The notes below the pieces were generated by a model that did not search any database, had not been told where the DNA came from, and was given only the letters and a program-made list of their open reading frames with translations. From Burkholderia cepacia (GTDB lineage Bacteria > Pseudomonadota > Gammaproteobacteria > Burkholderiales > Burkholderiaceae), in contig NZ_CP013443.1 in assembly GCF_001718835.1 (NCBI RefSeq), forward strand, positions 3,596,001 through 3,660,000: a DNA stretch of 64,000 nt, written 5' to 3'. This document shows, in pieces, positions 7,647 through 16,266 of the stretch (positions are counted from its first letter, which is position 1; the number at the start of each line of letters is the position of its first letter). Made by a program: the position numbers and the translations under genes.

Positions 7647-9281
7647 TCAGCGGCCGTGCACCGCCGCAGCCGCGTGCGGCGCGCCCGCCCGGCGCGCCGC
7701 GACGATGAAGTCCGCCGCGCGTTCGCCGATCATCACCGACGGCGCATTCGTGTTCCCGCCGACCAGCGTCGGCATCACCGACGCATCCACCACGCGCAAT
7801 CCTTCGACGCCGCGCACGCGCAGTTGCGGATCGACGACCGCGCGCGCGTCCGACCCCATCCGGCAGGTGCCGACCGGGTGGTAGATCGTGTCGGCATGCT
7901 CGACGATCGTCTTGCGCAGCTCCGCTTCGCTCTGGTCCGCCCGCGTGTACAGCTCGCGCCCGCCCTGCGACGCGAGCGGTGCCTGCGACAGGATCCTGCG
8001 CATCGCCTGCGTGCCCCGCACGAGCAGGTCGATATCGCGCGCATCGCTGAAGAAGCGCGGATCGATCAGCGGTGCGTCACGCGCATCGCCGCTCGCGAGC
8101 GTCACCGTGCCGCGGCTGAACGGCCGCAGCGCGCACACGTGCAGCGAATAGCCGAAGCCCCAGTGCATCTTGCGGTTGTGGTCGTCCACGAGCGCCGTGC
8201 AGAAATGCAGCTGCAGGTCGGGGCGCTCGAGCGACGGATCGCTCTTGATGAAGCCGCCGGCCTCCGCGACGTTGCTCGTCATCATCCCGGTGCGGCTCGA
8301 GAAATAGCGCGCGAGCGCGGGCGTCATCTTCGCGATCCCGCGCAGGCACACGCCGACCAGTTCCGATGAATTCACGCGCGTGTTGATGATGAAGTCGATA
8401 TGGTCGATCAGGTTCGTGCCGACGTCCGGCGCATCCTGCACGACGGCGATCCCGTGCCGGCGCAGTTGCTCGGCCGGGCCGATCCCCGAACACATCAGCA
8501 GTTGCGGCGAATTGAACGCGCCGGCCGACAGGATCACTTCCGCGCGCGCGTCGAGCGTCTCGACGCGCCCGTTGCGCGCGACCGCGACGCCGGCCGCGCG
8601 CTTGCCGTCGAACGTGACGCGCAGCACCGTCGCATCGGTGATCACGTGCAGGTTCGGCCGGTCGCGCCCGTAGATGTACGCACGCGCAACGCTGCAGCGC
8701 GAGCCGTCGCGGTGCGTGACCTGATAGAAGCCGACGCCTTCCTGCGTCGCGCCGTTGAAGTCGTCGTTCAGCGGATAGCCGGCCGCATGCGCGGCCTGGA
8801 TGAATCGTTCGGAGAACGGATTGCGAAAGCGCAGATCCGACACCGACAGCGGGCCGTCCGCGCCGTGCCACGCATCGGCGCCGCGTTCGTTGCCTTCCGC
8901 GCGTCGAAAATACGGCAGCACGTCCTGCCAGCCCCAGCCTGTCGCGCCGAGCTGCGCCCATTCGTCGTAGTCGCCCGGGTGGCCGCGCGTGTAGATCATC
9001 GCGTTGATCGCGCTCGAGCCGCCCATCCCGCGCCCGCGCGGCTGGTAGCCGCGCCGCCCGCCGAGGCCCGGCTGCGGCACCGTCTCGTAGCCGTAGTTCG
9101 TGCCGAGCTTGAACGGCACCAGCGCCGCGATGCCGACCGGCATGTTGACCAGCAGGTTGCGCTCCGTGTGGGAGCCGGCCTCGATCAGCGCGATCGTCGC
9201 GTCGGGGCAGGCATCGGCGAGACGGCCTGCCAGGCTCGATCCGCCCGATCCGCCGCCGACGATGATGTAGTCGTATTGCAT
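7647..9281 (-). CDS. GMC-family FAD-dependent oxidoreductase (choline/alcohol dehydrogenase-like)
   Basis: This 544-residue flavoenzyme belongs to the glucose-methanol-choline oxidoreductases. The N-terminal FAD-binding motif GGGSGGSSLAGRLAD is at about residues 9-23, the first GMC signature around GRGMGGSSAINAMIYTRG, and the second around SAGAFNSPQLLMCSGIGP. The C-terminal active site has YHPVGTCRMG (catalytic His) and the FAD-contacting GGNTNAPSVMIGERAADFI. It should oxidise a primary alcohol, but the substrate cannot be read from the sequence. ATG 9281 is chosen because GGAG sits 7 bases upstream and the fold starts at MQYDYIIVGGG. It is divergent from an aldehyde dehydrogenase gene, suggesting a shared alcohol-to-acid route. 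Confidence 0.9.
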   Translation of the reverse strand: MQYDYIIVGGGSGGSSLAGRLADACPDATIALIEAGSHTERNLLVNMPVGIAALVPFKLGTNYGYETVPQPGLGGRRGYQPRGRGMGGSSAINAMIYTRGHPGDYDEWAQLGATGWGWQDVLPYFRRAEGNERGADAWHGADGPLSVSDLRFRNPFSERFIQAAHAAGYPLNDDFNGATQEGVGFYQVTHRDGSRCSVARAYIYGRDRPNLHVITDATVLRVTFDGKRAAGVAVARNGRVETLDARAEVILSAGAFNSPQLLMCSGIGPAEQLRRHGIAVVQDAPDVGTNLIDHIDFIINTRVNSSELVGVCLRGIAKMTPALARYFSSRTGMMTSNVAEAGGFIKSDPSLERPDLQLHFCTALVDDHNRKMHWGFGYSLHVCALRPFSRGTVTLASGDARDAPLIDPRFFSDARDIDLLVRGTQAMRRILSQAPLASQGGRELYTRADQSEAELRKTIVEHADTIYHPVGTCRMGSDARAVVDPQLRVRGVEGLRVVDASVMPTLVGGNTNAPSVMIGERAADFIVAARRAGAPHAAAAVHGR

Positions 9282-9965
9282 GTCACGTCTCCGTCGTGTC
9301 ATGGAAGGCGCCCGGCACCGCCGCGCGTCCCGGGTCTTGTAGTTCGGGCATTGTAGGAATGGCCGCTGCGCACGCGGCGCGCGGATTCAAGAGCGATTCC
9401 TCTAAACGCCCGCGTGAACTAAATTTAAGATGTATCGATTCGCTTGGCGCGACGCCCCCGGCCGCCAGCAGCCGATCTGTCGCGAAATGGGAGTGACCGT
9501 CATGCAGCGACACGTTGTGCAGGCCGTGCGCCGACCAGGTGGTCCGGCCGTGCCGCCCCTGCCCGGCATTTCATTTCAAACGACGCCCGGTGCGCGCGCA
9601 TGCGCTGCGATGCGAACGACGCGCGACGTTCGAACGACGCGGCTGTCGCCGGTCCGTTTGGAACGCGCCGCGTCTGCACCGCTCGACAGGCTGCTGAAGC
9701 TGCAGGCGACAGTCTCGCGATGCATCGCGCCCGCGCATGCGGCGACGCCGCATGCAGCCGTTCACGCGTCGGTTTCGCACGCTGCAACGCAGCGCAAACA
9801 GGCAACGCGCATCGCCGGCGCCAGCGCGTCGATGCGCATCGACCGTCGCGCGGATGCGACGCTCGCAGCAACGCCCCCACCCCGATCCGCCACGCCGCGC
9901 TTGTCGCGCGGGCGCCAGCGGCCCGACTGCCGGCCGGCGCGCCACGCCCCACCGGAGGAGACGAC
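9282..9965. other. Gap between divergent GMC oxidoreductase and aldehyde dehydrogenase genes
   Basis: These 684 bases contain no gene I can support. Several long open readings cross it in both directions, but they are Arg/Cys/Ala-rich and have no recognisable domain. A local AT-rich patch (CTAAATTTAAGATGTATC near 9418-9435) is the most likely promoter zone for the two flanking genes. The CACCGGAGGAGACGAC just before 9966 is the ribosome site of the next gene. Confidence 0.4.
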
Positions 9966-11384
9966 ATGAAGAACGACCTGCCCGAATTCGCCGCGCTGAC
10001 GTCGCTGCTACGCGACCAGCGCGCGGCCTACCTGCGCGCACCGTACCCCGCATGGGAAACGCGCGCGCAGCACCTGCGCGCGCTGCGCACGATGCTGCTC
10101 GACCACGCGGACGCGCTCGCCGAAGCGATCAGCGCCGATTTCGGTCATCGCGCGAAGCAGGAAGTGCTGCTGTCGGAAATCTGGATGGCGAAGGAAGAGA
10201 TCGACGACGCGCTCAGGCACGGCAAGCGCTGGATGAAACCGATCCGCAAGCCGATGAACAAGTGGCTGCGCCCGGCGCGCGCGAAGGTGATTCCGCAGCC
10301 GCTCGGCGTGGTCGGCATCGTCGTGCCGTGGAACTACCCGGTGCTGCTCGCGGCCGGCCCGCTGATCTGCGCGCTCGCGGCCGGCAACCGCGCGATCATC
10401 AAGATGTCCGAACTGACGCCGCGCACGTCGGCGCTGTTCGAGCAGCTCGTTGCGAAGACCTTCACGCGCGACCACGTCGCGGTCGTGAACGGCGATGCGG
10501 AGGTAGGCGCCGCATTCAGCGGCCTGCCGTTCGATCATCTGCTGTTCACCGGTTCGACGCACGTCGGCCGCCACGTGATGCGCGCGGCCGCCGACAACCT
10601 CACGCCCGTCACGCTCGAACTCGGCGGCAAGTCGCCGGCGATCGTCGGGCCGAATGCGCGCTTCGATGCGGCCGTCGACGCGATCGTCGCGGGCAAGACG
10701 CTGAACGCGGGCCAGACCTGCATCGCGCCCGACTACGTGCTGCTGCCGCGCGGGATGGAGGCCGCGTTCATCGAGCGCGCACGGGCACGGTTCGCGAAGA
10801 TGTACCCCGACCTGTCGGCCAACGGCGACTACACGACGATCGTAACGCCGCGCCACTACGCCCGGCTGCAGCAACTGGCCAGCGACGCGCAGGCGGCCGG
10901 CGCGCAGCTGCATCCGCTGTCCGACGCGCAATCCGATCCTGCATCGCGCCGCTTCGTGCCGTGCGCGGTCACGCAGGTGCCGGCGGCGTCGCAGCTGATG
11001 CAGGAGGAAATCTTCGGGCCGCTGCTGCCGCTCGTGCCGTACGAGCGGCTCGACGAAGCGATCGCCTACGTGAACGCGCGCCCGCGTCCGCTCGCGCTCT
11101 ACCTGTTCGACGAGGACGGCGGCACGATCGACCGCGTGATGCGCGAAACGATCTCGGGCGGCGTGTCGATCAACGAAACGCTGATGCACATCGCGTGCGG
11201 CAGCCTGCCGTTCGGCGGTGTCGGCGCGAGCGGCATGGGCGCCTATCACGGCTACGACGGCTTCGTGACGTTCTCGAAAATGAAGCCGGTGCTCACGCAG
11301 GCGCGCCTGAACGCGCGCAACCTGCTCGCGCCGCCGTACGGCAAGCGCTTCGCCGCGCTGATCAAGCTGATGCTGAAGTTTTGA
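9966..11384 (+). CDS. calB: Coniferyl aldehyde dehydrogenase-like NAD(P)-dependent aldehyde dehydrogenase
   Basis: This 472-residue aldehyde dehydrogenase oxidises an aldehyde to its acid. The catalytic cysteine is C252 in NAGQTCIAPDYVLLP and the general-base glutamate is E218 in TLELGGKSP; the NAD-site motif PWNYPVLLAAGPLICALAAG is near residues 115-135. The short C-terminal end with SLPFGGVGASGMGAYHGYDG and FVTFSKMKPVL resembles the class 3/CalB branch. The ATG at 9966 has a strong GGAGGAG site. The coniferyl aldehyde assignment is by overall resemblance, and the physiological aldehyde is uncertain. Its divergent partner is an alcohol-oxidising flavoenzyme. Confidence 0.8.
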   Translation: MKNDLPEFAALTSLLRDQRAAYLRAPYPAWETRAQHLRALRTMLLDHADALAEAISADFGHRAKQEVLLSEIWMAKEEIDDALRHGKRWMKPIRKPMNKWLRPARAKVIPQPLGVVGIVVPWNYPVLLAAGPLICALAAGNRAIIKMSELTPRTSALFEQLVAKTFTRDHVAVVNGDAEVGAAFSGLPFDHLLFTGSTHVGRHVMRAAADNLTPVTLELGGKSPAIVGPNARFDAAVDAIVAGKTLNAGQTCIAPDYVLLPRGMEAAFIERARARFAKMYPDLSANGDYTTIVTPRHYARLQQLASDAQAAGAQLHPLSDAQSDPASRRFVPCAVTQVPAASQLMQEEIFGPLLPLVPYERLDEAIAYVNARPRPLALYLFDEDGGTIDRVMRETISGGVSINETLMHIACGSLPFGGVGASGMGAYHGYDGFVTFSKMKPVLTQARLNARNLLAPPYGKRFAALIKLMLKF

Positions 11385-11386
11385 GC

Positions 11387-11413
11387 GACGCGGGCCGCGT
11401 GCCGGCCCGCGTC
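11387..11413. terminator. Shared hairpin between convergent genes
   Basis: GACGCGGGCC (11387-11396) and GGCCCGCGTC (11404-11413) form a perfect 10-base stem with a 7-base loop exactly between two convergent stop codons. There is no T run on either side, so it may act as a bidirectional transcription block rather than a classic intrinsic terminator. Confidence 0.5.
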
Positions 11414-11415
11414 CG

Positions 11416-12438
11416 TCACACGGGCCAGAGCGGCCCTTCCTGCATCGCGCCGATCTGCTCACGCAGCTCGAGCACGCGTGCTTCCCAGTAGCGGTGCGTG
11501 TTGAACCACGGGAACGCGGCGGGGAAGGCGGGATCGTCCCAGCGTCGCGCGAGCCATGCCGCGTAGTGGATCAGCCGCAGCGTGCGCAGCGCTTCGACGA
11601 GATGCAACTCGCGCGGCTCGAATTCGCAGAAATCCTCGTAGCCGGCCAGCAGGTCAGCCAGCGCACGCGACGCGCCTTCGCGATCGCCCGGCAACAACAG
11701 CCACAGATCCTGGATCGCGGGCGCCATCCGGCTGTCGTCGAAGTCGACGAAGTGCGGGCCCGCATCGGTCCACAGCACGTTGCTCGGATGGCAGTCGCCG
11801 TGCGTGCGCAGCAGGCGGATCTCGCCCGCCCGCTCGAACGCGGCCTCGACACCTTCGAGCGCGAGCGTCACGGCCGTTTCGTAGGCCGGTCGTACGTCAT
11901 CCGGAATGAAATCGTGCGCGAGCAGGTAGTCGCGCGGCTCGTAGCCGAACGTACCGATATCGAGCACGGGACGCGCGACATACGGCTGCGTCGCGCCGAC
12001 CGCATGGATCCGGCCGATGAAGCGGCCGAGCCATTCGAGCGTGTCGCTGCGGTCGAGATCGGGCGCGCGGCCGCCGCGCCGCTCGAAGATCGAGAAGCGG
12101 AAACCGTCGAACGCGTGCAGCGTGCGGCCGTCGAATGCACGCGCGGGCACCGCCGGAATCTCGCGCGCGGCGAGTTCGGCGACGAACGCATGCTCTTCGA
12201 GGATCGCTTCGTCCGACCAGCGGGCCGGACGGTAGAACTTCGCGACGACCGGCGGGCCGTCTTCGATGCCCACCTGATACACGCGGTTTTCGTAGCTGTT
12301 GAGCGCGAGCAGGCGCCCGTCGGTGCGCAGGCCGGCCGGCATCAGCACGCTGTCGAGCGCGTCGAGCACGCACTCGGGCGTGAGTCCGGCGAACGGCGGG
12401 CCGGCCGGGGCGGAAGGAGCGGGAGTGACTTCGTTCAT
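11416..12438 (-). CDS. srkA: SrkA/YihE-type stress response serine/threonine kinase
   Basis: This roughly 340-residue protein has the APH-like kinase fold of SrkA (YihE/RdoA), linked to survival under envelope and oxidative stress. It shows LALNSYENRVYQVGIEDGPP (nucleotide-binding strand region), the VVAKFYRP lysine, the catalytic loop LLRTHGDCHPSNVLW and the metal-binding HFVDFDDSRMAPAIQDLW. The C-terminus PWFNTHRYWEARVLELREQI is typical of the family. The MNEVTP start (12438) is chosen over an ATG three codons upstream; both are possible. It is convergent with the aldehyde dehydrogenase gene. Confidence 0.88.
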   Translation of the reverse strand: MNEVTPAPSAPAGPPFAGLTPECVLDALDSVLMPAGLRTDGRLLALNSYENRVYQVGIEDGPPVVAKFYRPARWSDEAILEEHAFVAELAAREIPAVPARAFDGRTLHAFDGFRFSIFERRGGRAPDLDRSDTLEWLGRFIGRIHAVGATQPYVARPVLDIGTFGYEPRDYLLAHDFIPDDVRPAYETAVTLALEGVEAAFERAGEIRLLRTHGDCHPSNVLWTDAGPHFVDFDDSRMAPAIQDLWLLLPGDREGASRALADLLAGYEDFCEFEPRELHLVEALRTLRLIHYAAWLARRWDDPAFPAAFPWFNTHRYWEARVLELREQIGAMQEGPLWPV

Positions 12439-12496
12439 GCCCCGCATTGTGCCGCCAGCCGGGCCGAAAGACGAGCGCCCGGTGCGGCGTATGCGC

Positions 12497-12709
12497 TCAG
12501 TGAAGCGCCGCGCCGGCCGGCAGCACGGATTCGCCTGTGTCGATCAGGTCCTCGAGAAAGAACGGCTCGGTGTTGAGTTCCTTCGACTCGCCCGGTACGC
12601 CCGCGTACCAGGTCACCATGGCCATGTCGCCCAGGATGCGCTGGACGATGCCGCGCGCGCCCTTCGGCACCGCGATATGGGTAGTGCAGACAATCGACCC
12701 GACATGCAT
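12497..12709 (-). CDS. Conserved small protein of unknown function (70 aa)
   Basis: The reading frame MHVGSIVCTTHIAVPKGARG continues with IVQRILGDMAMVTWYAGVPG and ends GESVLPAGAALH. The composition is that of a real, soluble beta-rich domain rather than a chance reading. I do not recognise a named family. A longer version starting near 13003 is possible, but its first 98 residues look like noise. It lies 58 bases upstream of srkA on the same strand and could be co-transcribed with it. Confidence 0.6.
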   Translation of the reverse strand: MHVGSIVCTTHIAVPKGARGIVQRILGDMAMVTWYAGVPGESKELNTEPFFLEDLIDTGESVLPAGAALH

Positions 12710-13367
12710 GATGGTTCCCCACTCGTTCTTGAATCTTGATATCCGGCCAACCTGCGCGGCCGGCCAATGCACGACATGCGCCGCCGCTGCGATGGCGGCC
12801 GCGCTATCCCATTGTTCACGGTTTATCGAAGCGCGAAAAGAAGAAGAAGCAGGCGAAGTGCCGCGAATTCGTCGAATGTCTCCAATCAACCACTGCGCCG
12901 CCCGCGCGCTTGCATGGGCGACACCCCCATCATACCCTGTCGGGTGTGACTGTCCGGCGATCCTGCCGCCGGCGCTCCGGCGGCCGCTTCCGGGGGCGCG
13001 CATGGCGGGCGCGGGCGGCGCGTGACGCCCGCGCGCCGATTGCCACTCAGGCCGCTGTTGCGGTACCTTTGATGCTCATTCGCGTTCCAGCGCATTTCGC
13101 CCACGATGCCTTCGCAACCGTCCGCCCTTCCGATTTCACGGCCGCCGCTCGACGCGCGGCCGCGGGCATGCGCGCATCCGGCCGCGCCTCCTCCTGTCGC
13201 ACCGCCGCTCGTCGGCGCCGCGCCGCCCCCTCCGGCGGCGTTCGCCGGCTGACCGCCGGCGCCGTTCCGTCCTCCATTCGCCTGCCTGCCGTTCGTGCGT
13301 CGTGACGCACGGCTCGCTGCTGCGCGCGCGGATGGAACGTTCCGATCCGTTCGACAGGTGGATTCAC
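12710..13367. other. Intergenic region, no gene supported
   Basis: The 658 bases separate the 70-residue minus-strand gene from the plus-strand transporter. The open readings that cross it (for example plus 12736-13305) are Arg/Ala/Pro-rich and lack domains. A purine-rich stretch GCGAAAAGAAGAAGAAGCAG lies near 12832-12851. A weak AGGTGG ribosome-site-like sequence at 13356-13361 precedes the transporter start. Confidence 0.35.
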
Positions 13368-14234
13368 ATGGTTTCGTTCAAACGCGCGCTCGCCGCGCAC
13401 GGCGCGACGTCGCTCTTCGTGCTGCTGTGGAGCAGCGGCGCGATCTTCGCTGAACTCGGTCTGCGTCACGCATCCGCGTTCGTCTTTCTCACCGCTCGTT
13501 TCGCCCTTGCATCGCTCGTGCTGCTCGCGTTGTCCGCCGCGCGCGGACGCTGGCTGCCCGCATCGGGCGAGCGGCGCATCGCGGTCGTCACCGGGGTGCT
13601 GATGATGGGCGGCTATTCGATCTTCTACCTGCTCGCGCTCGAACGCGGGATCGCGCCGGGCGTACTCGCCACGATCCTCGGCGTGCAGCCGATCCTCACG
13701 CTCGCGCTCGTCGAGCGGCGCTGGCAGCCCGTGCGCATCGCAGGGCTCGCGCTGTCGCTCGCCGGCCTCGCGCTCGTCGTGTGCCGCGGCGTGGGCGACG
13801 GCGGCCTGTCGCTCGCGGGCATCGCGTGCGCGCTCACCGCGCTCGTCGCGCTGACCGCCGGCTCGTTGCTGCAAAAGCGCGTACGGGCGGCGCCCGCCGA
13901 CGTGCTGCCGTTGCAGAACGCGATCGGCCTCGCGCTGTGCGTGGCGATCGTGCCGTTGCGGCCGATCGCATTCGACGCGACCTGGGCGTTCGTCGTGCCG
14001 CTCGCGTGGCTCGGCATCGTGATTTCGGTGATCGCGCAACTGCTGTTCTACCGGTTGATGCAGCGCGGCGACCTCGTCAACGTGACGAGCCTGTTCTATC
14101 TCGTGCCCGTCGTCACCACGCTGATGGATGCCGTATGGCTCGGCAACCGGCCCGAGCCGCTCGCGCTCGCCGGCATGGGCGCGATCATCGCGGGGCTCGT
14201 GCTCGTGTTCCGTTCGCCCGCACGTCGCGCGTGA
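13368..14234 (+). CDS. EamA/DMT-family transporter
   Basis: The protein is about 288 residues with ten predicted membrane segments arranged as two EamA repeats, the usual drug/metabolite transporter layout. Segments include TSLFVLLWSSGAIFAELGL, IAVVTGVLMMGGYSIFYLLA, IAGLALSLAGLALVVCRG, and in the second half WAFVVPLAWLGIVISVIAQL and LAGMGAIIAGLVLVF. Substrates of this family range from amino acids to nucleotide sugars and cannot be inferred here. The start at 13368 (MVSFKRALAAHG) is preferred over ATGs at 13302 and 13332 because the fold begins there. Confidence 0.85.
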   Translation: MVSFKRALAAHGATSLFVLLWSSGAIFAELGLRHASAFVFLTARFALASLVLLALSAARGRWLPASGERRIAVVTGVLMMGGYSIFYLLALERGIAPGVLATILGVQPILTLALVERRWQPVRIAGLALSLAGLALVVCRGVGDGGLSLAGIACALTALVALTAGSLLQKRVRAAPADVLPLQNAIGLALCVAIVPLRPIAFDATWAFVVPLAWLGIVISVIAQLLFYRLMQRGDLVNVTSLFYLVPVVTTLMDAVWLGNRPEPLALAGMGAIIAGLVLVFRSPARRA

Positions 14235-14238
14235 CCTG

Positions 14239-14274
14239 GCGGGGCCGCCCGCCGGCAATGGCGGGCGGCCCCGC
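14239..14274. terminator. GC-rich hairpin downstream of the EamA transporter gene
   Basis: GCGGGGCCGCCCGCC and GGCGGGCGGCCCCGC form a perfect 15-base stem around the loop GGCAAT, starting five bases after the stop codon. No T run follows (the downstream sequence is purine rich), so it may be an RNA-stabilising or Rho-associated structure. Confidence 0.5.
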
Positions 14275-14504
14275 GAAAGCAGAAAGGAAACGGAAAGAAA
14301 TTCGCAAGACGGCCGTCTGATTCGCGTTCGAACCGATGCTTTCTTGAGATTTCTGCTGCTTTTTTAATGGTTCGGATAGCGAAAAGCGTGCGGCGTTTCC
14401 TATACTCGTACTGACCACCCTTCTCGCAATCGGGTCGGAGCAAAACGAGACTGCCCAAGCATGGGTCCGGAGCAAGTGCAGCTCCGGTCGACAAGGAGAC
14501 ACGC

Positions 14505-14690
14505 ATGACAACCTACTTCACGATCGGCGACTTCATCCTGTTGATTCCGATGGCGCTGGCCGGTGCGCTATTTCTCGGCGCGGTGCCGTGCGCAACCGAA
14601 TTCCGCCACAACCTGCTGCGCGTGCTGGGCGTCATCCTCGGCGTCGGCGTCGCGGTATTGCTCGTCGAAGGCCTGCCTGCGCTGATCTAG
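14505..14690 (+). CDS. Small membrane protein (61 aa), unknown function
   Basis: The product has two hydrophobic segments, FILLIPMALAGALFLGAVPC (about 9-28) and LLRVLGVILGVGVAVLLVEG (about 37-56), joined by a short basic loop. It is probably a small inner-membrane protein. A clear AAGGAGA ribosome site lies 6 bases before the ATG, and a TATACT element at 14401-14406 could be its promoter -10 box. I do not recognise the family. The 100 bases between that box and the start contain TCCGGAGC...GCTCCGG, which could fold in the leader. Confidence 0.7.
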   Translation: MTTYFTIGDFILLIPMALAGALFLGAVPCATEFRHNLLRVLGVILGVGVAVLLVEGLPALI

Positions 14691-14781
14691 CGGCGCTGCG
14701 TATGCCCCCGTTGCGCCGCGCCGGCGGAACGGACTGTCGATACGATGCGGCGGCTACGTCGCGCGCCGCATCGCATGCCGG

Positions 14782-15825
14782 TCAGATCGCCTGATCGGTG
14801 GACGGCTTTTCCCACAGATTGATGCCGCCTTCCGTCGCGTAACGATCGATCTCCGCGAGTTCCTCCGCCGAGAATTCGAGGTGCTTCAGCGCACCAACGT
14901 TTTCACGCACCTGCTCCGCACGGCTCGCGCCGATCAGCGCGGACGTCACGCGGCCGTTGCGCAGCACCCATGCGAGCGCCATCTGCGCGAGGCTCTGCCC
15001 GCGCCGTTCGGCAATCGCGTTGAGCTTGCGCACGTGCTCGAGGTTGTCCGCACTCAGGTGATCCTGCTTCAGCGAGCCGCCGCCCGGCTTGTTCACGCGC
15101 GCGTCGGCCGGCACGCCGTTCAGGTACTTCGACGTGAGCAGCCCCTGCGCGAGCGGCGTAAACGCGATGCTGCCCGTGCCGATCTCGTCGAGCGTGCCGA
15201 GCAGCTCGGTTTCGACCCAGCGGTTCAGCAGGTTGTATGACGGCTGATGGATCAGCAGCGGCACCTTGTACTGCGCGAGCAGCTCGGCCATCTCGCGCGT
15301 CTTCGCCGCCGAATACGACGAAATGCCGATATAGAGCGCCTTGCCCTGCTGCACGGCCGACGCGAGCGCGCCCGCCGTTTCCTCGAGCGGCGTGTGCGCG
15401 TCGAAGCGGTGCGAATAGAAGATGTCGACGTAGTCGAGCCCCATCCGCTGCAGGCTCTGGTCGAGGCTCGCGAGCACGTACTTGCGCGACCCGCCGCCGC
15501 TGCCGTACGGCCCCGGCCACATGTCCCAGCCGGCCTTCGTCGAGATCAGCAGCTCGTCGCGGTACGGCCGGAAATCCTCCTTCAGCAGCCGGCCGAAGTT
15601 GGTTTCGGCACTGCCGTACGGCGGCCCGTAGTTGTTCGCGAGATCGAAGTGGTTGATGCCGAGGTCGAACGCGGTACGCAGGATGTCGCGCTGCGTCGAG
15701 ATCGGCGTCGAGTCGCCGAAGTTGTGCCACAGGCCGAGCGACAGGGCGGGCAGTTTGAGCCCGGATTTGCCGCAGGTGCGGTATTGCATGCCGGCATAAC
15801 GTTCGGAAGCTGCTTCGTAGGCCAT
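14782..15825 (-). CDS. gpr: Aldo/keto reductase, L-glyceraldehyde 3-phosphate reductase type
   Basis: This 347-residue NADPH-dependent aldo/keto reductase is of the YghZ/Gpr type, which reduces L-glyceraldehyde 3-phosphate and other toxic aldehydes. The catalytic tetrad is visible: Asp in GINHFDLANNYG, Tyr in the same segment (NNYGPPYGSAE), Lys in LLISTKAG, and His in YSHRFDAHTP. The C-terminal NADP-site ALIGASRAEQVRENVGAL and INLWEKPSTDQAI match this subgroup. The start MAYEAASERYAGMQYR at 15825 is chosen because homology begins there; the 38 in-frame residues upstream are Arg-rich noise. Confidence 0.88.
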   Translation of the reverse strand: MAYEAASERYAGMQYRTCGKSGLKLPALSLGLWHNFGDSTPISTQRDILRTAFDLGINHFDLANNYGPPYGSAETNFGRLLKEDFRPYRDELLISTKAGWDMWPGPYGSGGGSRKYVLASLDQSLQRMGLDYVDIFYSHRFDAHTPLEETAGALASAVQQGKALYIGISSYSAAKTREMAELLAQYKVPLLIHQPSYNLLNRWVETELLGTLDEIGTGSIAFTPLAQGLLTSKYLNGVPADARVNKPGGGSLKQDHLSADNLEHVRKLNAIAERRGQSLAQMALAWVLRNGRVTSALIGASRAEQVRENVGALKHLEFSAEELAEIDRYATEGGINLWEKPSTDQAI

Positions 15826-16008
15826 GAGTAATCCCGTCAGGACGTCGGAGGGCGGACGCGCGCCGGCACCGCGCGCGGCGCGCCGGCGGCGAAGGAAACG
15901 CAGGACGGATATGGTAGCGAACGCGGCCGATGCGCGCACGGCAATGGACGCGGCCGCGACGCTCGCCTACACTGCGGCGTCTCGAATCACCGTTTCAGCG
16001 AGGTTGGT

Positions 16009-16215
16009 ATGTCCCGGGTCATCTCGGTTGCACTGCTCGTCGGCGGCGTCGTGCTGCTGTATTTCGGCGGCCAGTCGTTCCATTCGATCAACGACAACGT
16101 GTCGCGCTTCTTCACCGGTTCGCCCGCGACGAAGACGATCCTGCTGATCGCAGGCGGCGCCGTCGCATCGTTCATCGGCCTGATCGGCCTCGCGATGCCG
16201 GGCAACAAGCGCTGA
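16009..16215 (+). CDS. DUF3185-family small membrane protein (68 aa)
   Basis: Two membrane segments flank a conserved polar loop: ISVALLVGGVVLLYFGGQSF, then HSINDNVSRFFTGSPATKT, then ILLIAGGAVASFIGLIGLAM. The FGGQSxxSxxxxxSxxFTGxPxxK loop is the hallmark of DUF3185 proteins, whose function is unknown. It is a complete, typical-length member. It is divergent from the aldo/keto reductase gene and converges on the dioxygenase-like gene. Confidence 0.85.
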   Translation: MSRVISVALLVGGVVLLYFGGQSFHSINDNVSRFFTGSPATKTILLIAGGAVASFIGLIGLAMPGNKR

Positions 16216-16266
16216 CGCGCGCTCCGCGGCGACGAATCGTCCGACGCAGCGGCCGCAGGCCGGCGG

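Noticed and set aside
9430..9969. Open frame in the gap before the aldehyde dehydrogenase gene
   Set aside because: No ribosome site at its start, Arg/Ala/Cys-rich composition and no recognisable domain.
12736..13305. 189-codon plus-strand frame before the EamA transporter
   Set aside because: Its composition is that of random high-GC sequence and it has no conserved segment.
14239..14274. Classic intrinsic terminator
   Set aside because: The stem is excellent, but no T run follows on either strand, so it is listed only as a hairpin with moderate confidence.
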